A DNA stretch of 18,753 nt, from contig JAMYHX010000660.1 of assembly GCA_025529335.1 (NCBI GenBank), positions 1 through 18,753 on the forward strand, given 5' to 3'. Below the pieces are notes generated by a model. That model saw nothing but the letters and a program-made list of their open reading frames with translations. It did not search any database and was not told the origin of the DNA. Shown in pieces: positions 17,531-18,753 of the stretch (within the stretch, counting starts at the first letter, position 1; each line of letters opens with the position of its first letter). The translations under genes were made by a program, and so were the position numbers. The stretch is from Rhizopus sp. PT2906 (taxonomy: Eukaryota; Mucoromycota; Mucoromycetes; Mucorales; Rhizopodaceae).

Positions 17531-17585
17531 TTTTAGCCCAAGCGGGCATGTAGTATTTTCATACCAACTTTGTCCGGGCCAGTTC
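17531..17585 (-). repeat. Dispersed ~50-bp repeat, copy B
   Basis: Reverse complement of the repeat at 1-55: on the minus strand it reads GAACTGGCCCGGACAAAG, GTATGAAAATACTACATGCC, CGCTTGGGC. The two copies face each other at opposite ends of the window. It lies downstream of the retrotransposon-like ORF on the same strand. Confidence 0.6.
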
Positions 17586-17708
17586 AGAGAATGAAAGAAG
17601 TGTCTAAAACACCTCTGGACTTGAGGGTAAAAATGTTGTGGCTTGAAGAAAAGGACAAAGAAAATGGTTCTTGGAAAGGGAAGCTATTGAGAGAACAGTA
17701 AACGGAGC

Positions 17709-18476
17709 TCATGTCTTTTTGACGGGAAAGAGCTCAGGGAAGTCGTCACGATCAATATATCCTTTGTTAGCAAAGAAACTGGCTACAGACCGCTTGACAG
17801 GGCCTTTAAGGTAATCAAGAGCATGAAGAATACGACACAGAAACAGGCCACGCACGGCGGTCGTCCTGCTCGCTTCGTTCCAGCCGTCGTAATCGGTATT
17901 ACGAAGGTTTGAGGGACCTAAAGGATCGTATGGGAATCTTAAATCTCTGTAGTTGTGAACAGAGTTCATCTTCATAATCATTATGAATTAGGAGGGCAAC
18001 AAGGTGGCGATCGGGATAATGGACGTTGAGATACGGCGGGTATTGATATTCAGTTGACGCAGGCGAGAGCGTAGTTGACCGATAGGAAGGCGGCGGCGTA
18101 GAGACAGGTATAAGAACTTATAGCCATGATTGGCAGAGGGGACACTGAAGGTGCGAGCAGCAGCCATTTGACTAGGAAGGAGCGTGGAATCCTTAAGCTT
18201 GGCAGCTTTCTGAAGAGGAGGGGAACTTAAATCGGAAGACGGAGGACGTTTCTGAGGAGGCTTGGGTTGCGAAGAGGTTTCGGATGTCAGTGAGGGAGAC
18301 GCCAGTGGACGGGATACCGGTGGAGAGGAGACCAAAGTGGAAGCGGGTTTCTTTGGCGCAGCAGCATTGGATGCGTGAGCTAATCGCTCAAAGAGGGAAG
18401 CGTTTTGTTATTTGAGTCGGGTGATTTCAGCCTTAGCTGCAGCGAGTTCTGCTTGTAGCTGCTTTACAATGGGCAT
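17709..18476 (-). pseudogene. Broken non-LTR-retrotransposon-like ORF1 (gag-like) fragment
   Basis: Minus strand. From ATG at 18476 a short coiled-coil-like start (MPIVKQLQAELAAAKAEITR) is cut by TAA at 18410-18408. The same frame continues through a Ser/Pro-rich linker to KFLYLSLRRRLPIGQLRSRL. The frame then shifts near 18030 (VHYPDRHLVALLIHND in a second frame) and again near 17935 (YDPLGPSNLRN, DYDGWNEASRTTAVRGLFLC and VASFFANKGYIDRDDF), ending at 17709. From memory, this arrangement fits the protein encoded ahead of reverse transcriptase in Mucoromycota LINE-like elements; it would bind the element RNA. No reverse transcriptase or zinc knuckle follows. GC content is higher than in the flanks, fitting a separate origin. 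At least one stop and two frameshifts make it a relic. Confidence 0.55.
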
Positions 18477-18564
18477 GAACTAAGTCTGTTGTTGTGGATA
18501 TCTTTCCAAATAAGGCAAGAATCTATGGAAAGTGATGGAAAGCGGAAAGAGCTTATTTCTAAAC

Positions 18565-18591
18565 TACAGTCATTTCAGAAAGTAAAGTCAT
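18565..18591 (+). repeat. Tc1/mariner-type terminal repeat, half site 1
   Basis: TACAGTCATTTCAGAAAG and TAAAGTCA match the left end of the 104-bp MITE at 12044 in about 24 of 27 positions. No inverted partner is seen before the window ends. Confidence 0.6.
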
Positions 18592-18680
18592 GGCTTCAGA
18601 ACTTGATATCATTAATATAGGATCAATTTTCTCCAACGAGTATAATTTTCTCTTGCGATTTGGAAAAGAAGTTGTGGTTA

Positions 18681-18707
18681 TACACTCTTTCCGGAAAGTA
18701 AATTCGC
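18681..18707 (+). repeat. Tc1/mariner-type terminal repeat, half site 2
   Basis: TACACTCTTTCCGGAAAG and TAAATTCGC match the same MITE end in about 23 of 27 positions, in the same orientation as the site at 18565 and 116 bp after it. The sequence between and after them to the window end has no recognised gene. Confidence 0.5.
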
Positions 18708-18753
18708 CTGTGATCGAAAATAAATACATCCATGGTGAGAACAAAATTCATGT

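Noticed and set aside
1..18753. tRNA genes and CRISPR arrays
   Set aside because: No B-box-like GGTTCRANYCC with a matching A box was seen on either strand, and no regularly spaced identical repeats exist.

Overview
The window reads as nuclear DNA of an early-diverging fungus, most likely Mucoromycota (Mucorales). It is AT-rich. Introns are short (43-89 nt, GT..AG) and interrupt genes every 100-400 nt. The recognisable genes (an MVP1/SNX8 sorting nexin, a Crz1-like C2H2 factor, a secreted kelch protein and a Tribbles-like kinase fold) and the degraded mobile DNA fit that group. All family calls are from reading alone, with no database search.

Layout. 1-1760: a dispersed ~50-bp repeat, then a broken Fanzor gene (eukaryotic TnpB relative, candidate RNA-guided nuclease), ending in a 43-nt A run. 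1760-3300: no gene recognised. 3320-5592 (+): an intact nine-exon MVP1/SNX8 gene, including a 36-nt micro-exon. 5857-6615 (-): an intact single-exon C2H2 zinc-finger gene, convergent with MVP1. 6616-10100: mostly non-coding, with one weak ORF pair at 7359-7667. 10100-12300 (-): a heavily decayed protein gene, interrupted by a 412-bp inverted-repeat element and neighboured by a 104-bp Tc1/mariner-like MITE. 12700-13060: a GC-richer island of unknown nature. 13501-15024 (+): a kelch gene with eight exons, two frameshifts and a nonsense codon. 15364-16084 (-): an apparently intact two-exon Tribbles-like kinase C-lobe gene. 16540-17000: short tandem and dispersed repeats. 17531-18476: a second copy of the ~50-bp repeat and a broken non-LTR-retrotransposon-like ORF1 (-). 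18565-18707: two Tc1-type terminal-repeat half sites.

Three genes look functional: the sorting nexin, the zinc-finger factor and the Tribbles-like protein. They are unrelated cellular genes, not an operon or pathway. Around them is a graveyard of mobile or multicopy DNA. The system of greatest interest is the Fanzor remnant. Its C4 zinc ribbon and RuvC-III motif remain readable across a spliceosomal intron, but the frame is broken, so this copy should be inactive; intact relatives elsewhere in the genome would be the ones to study.
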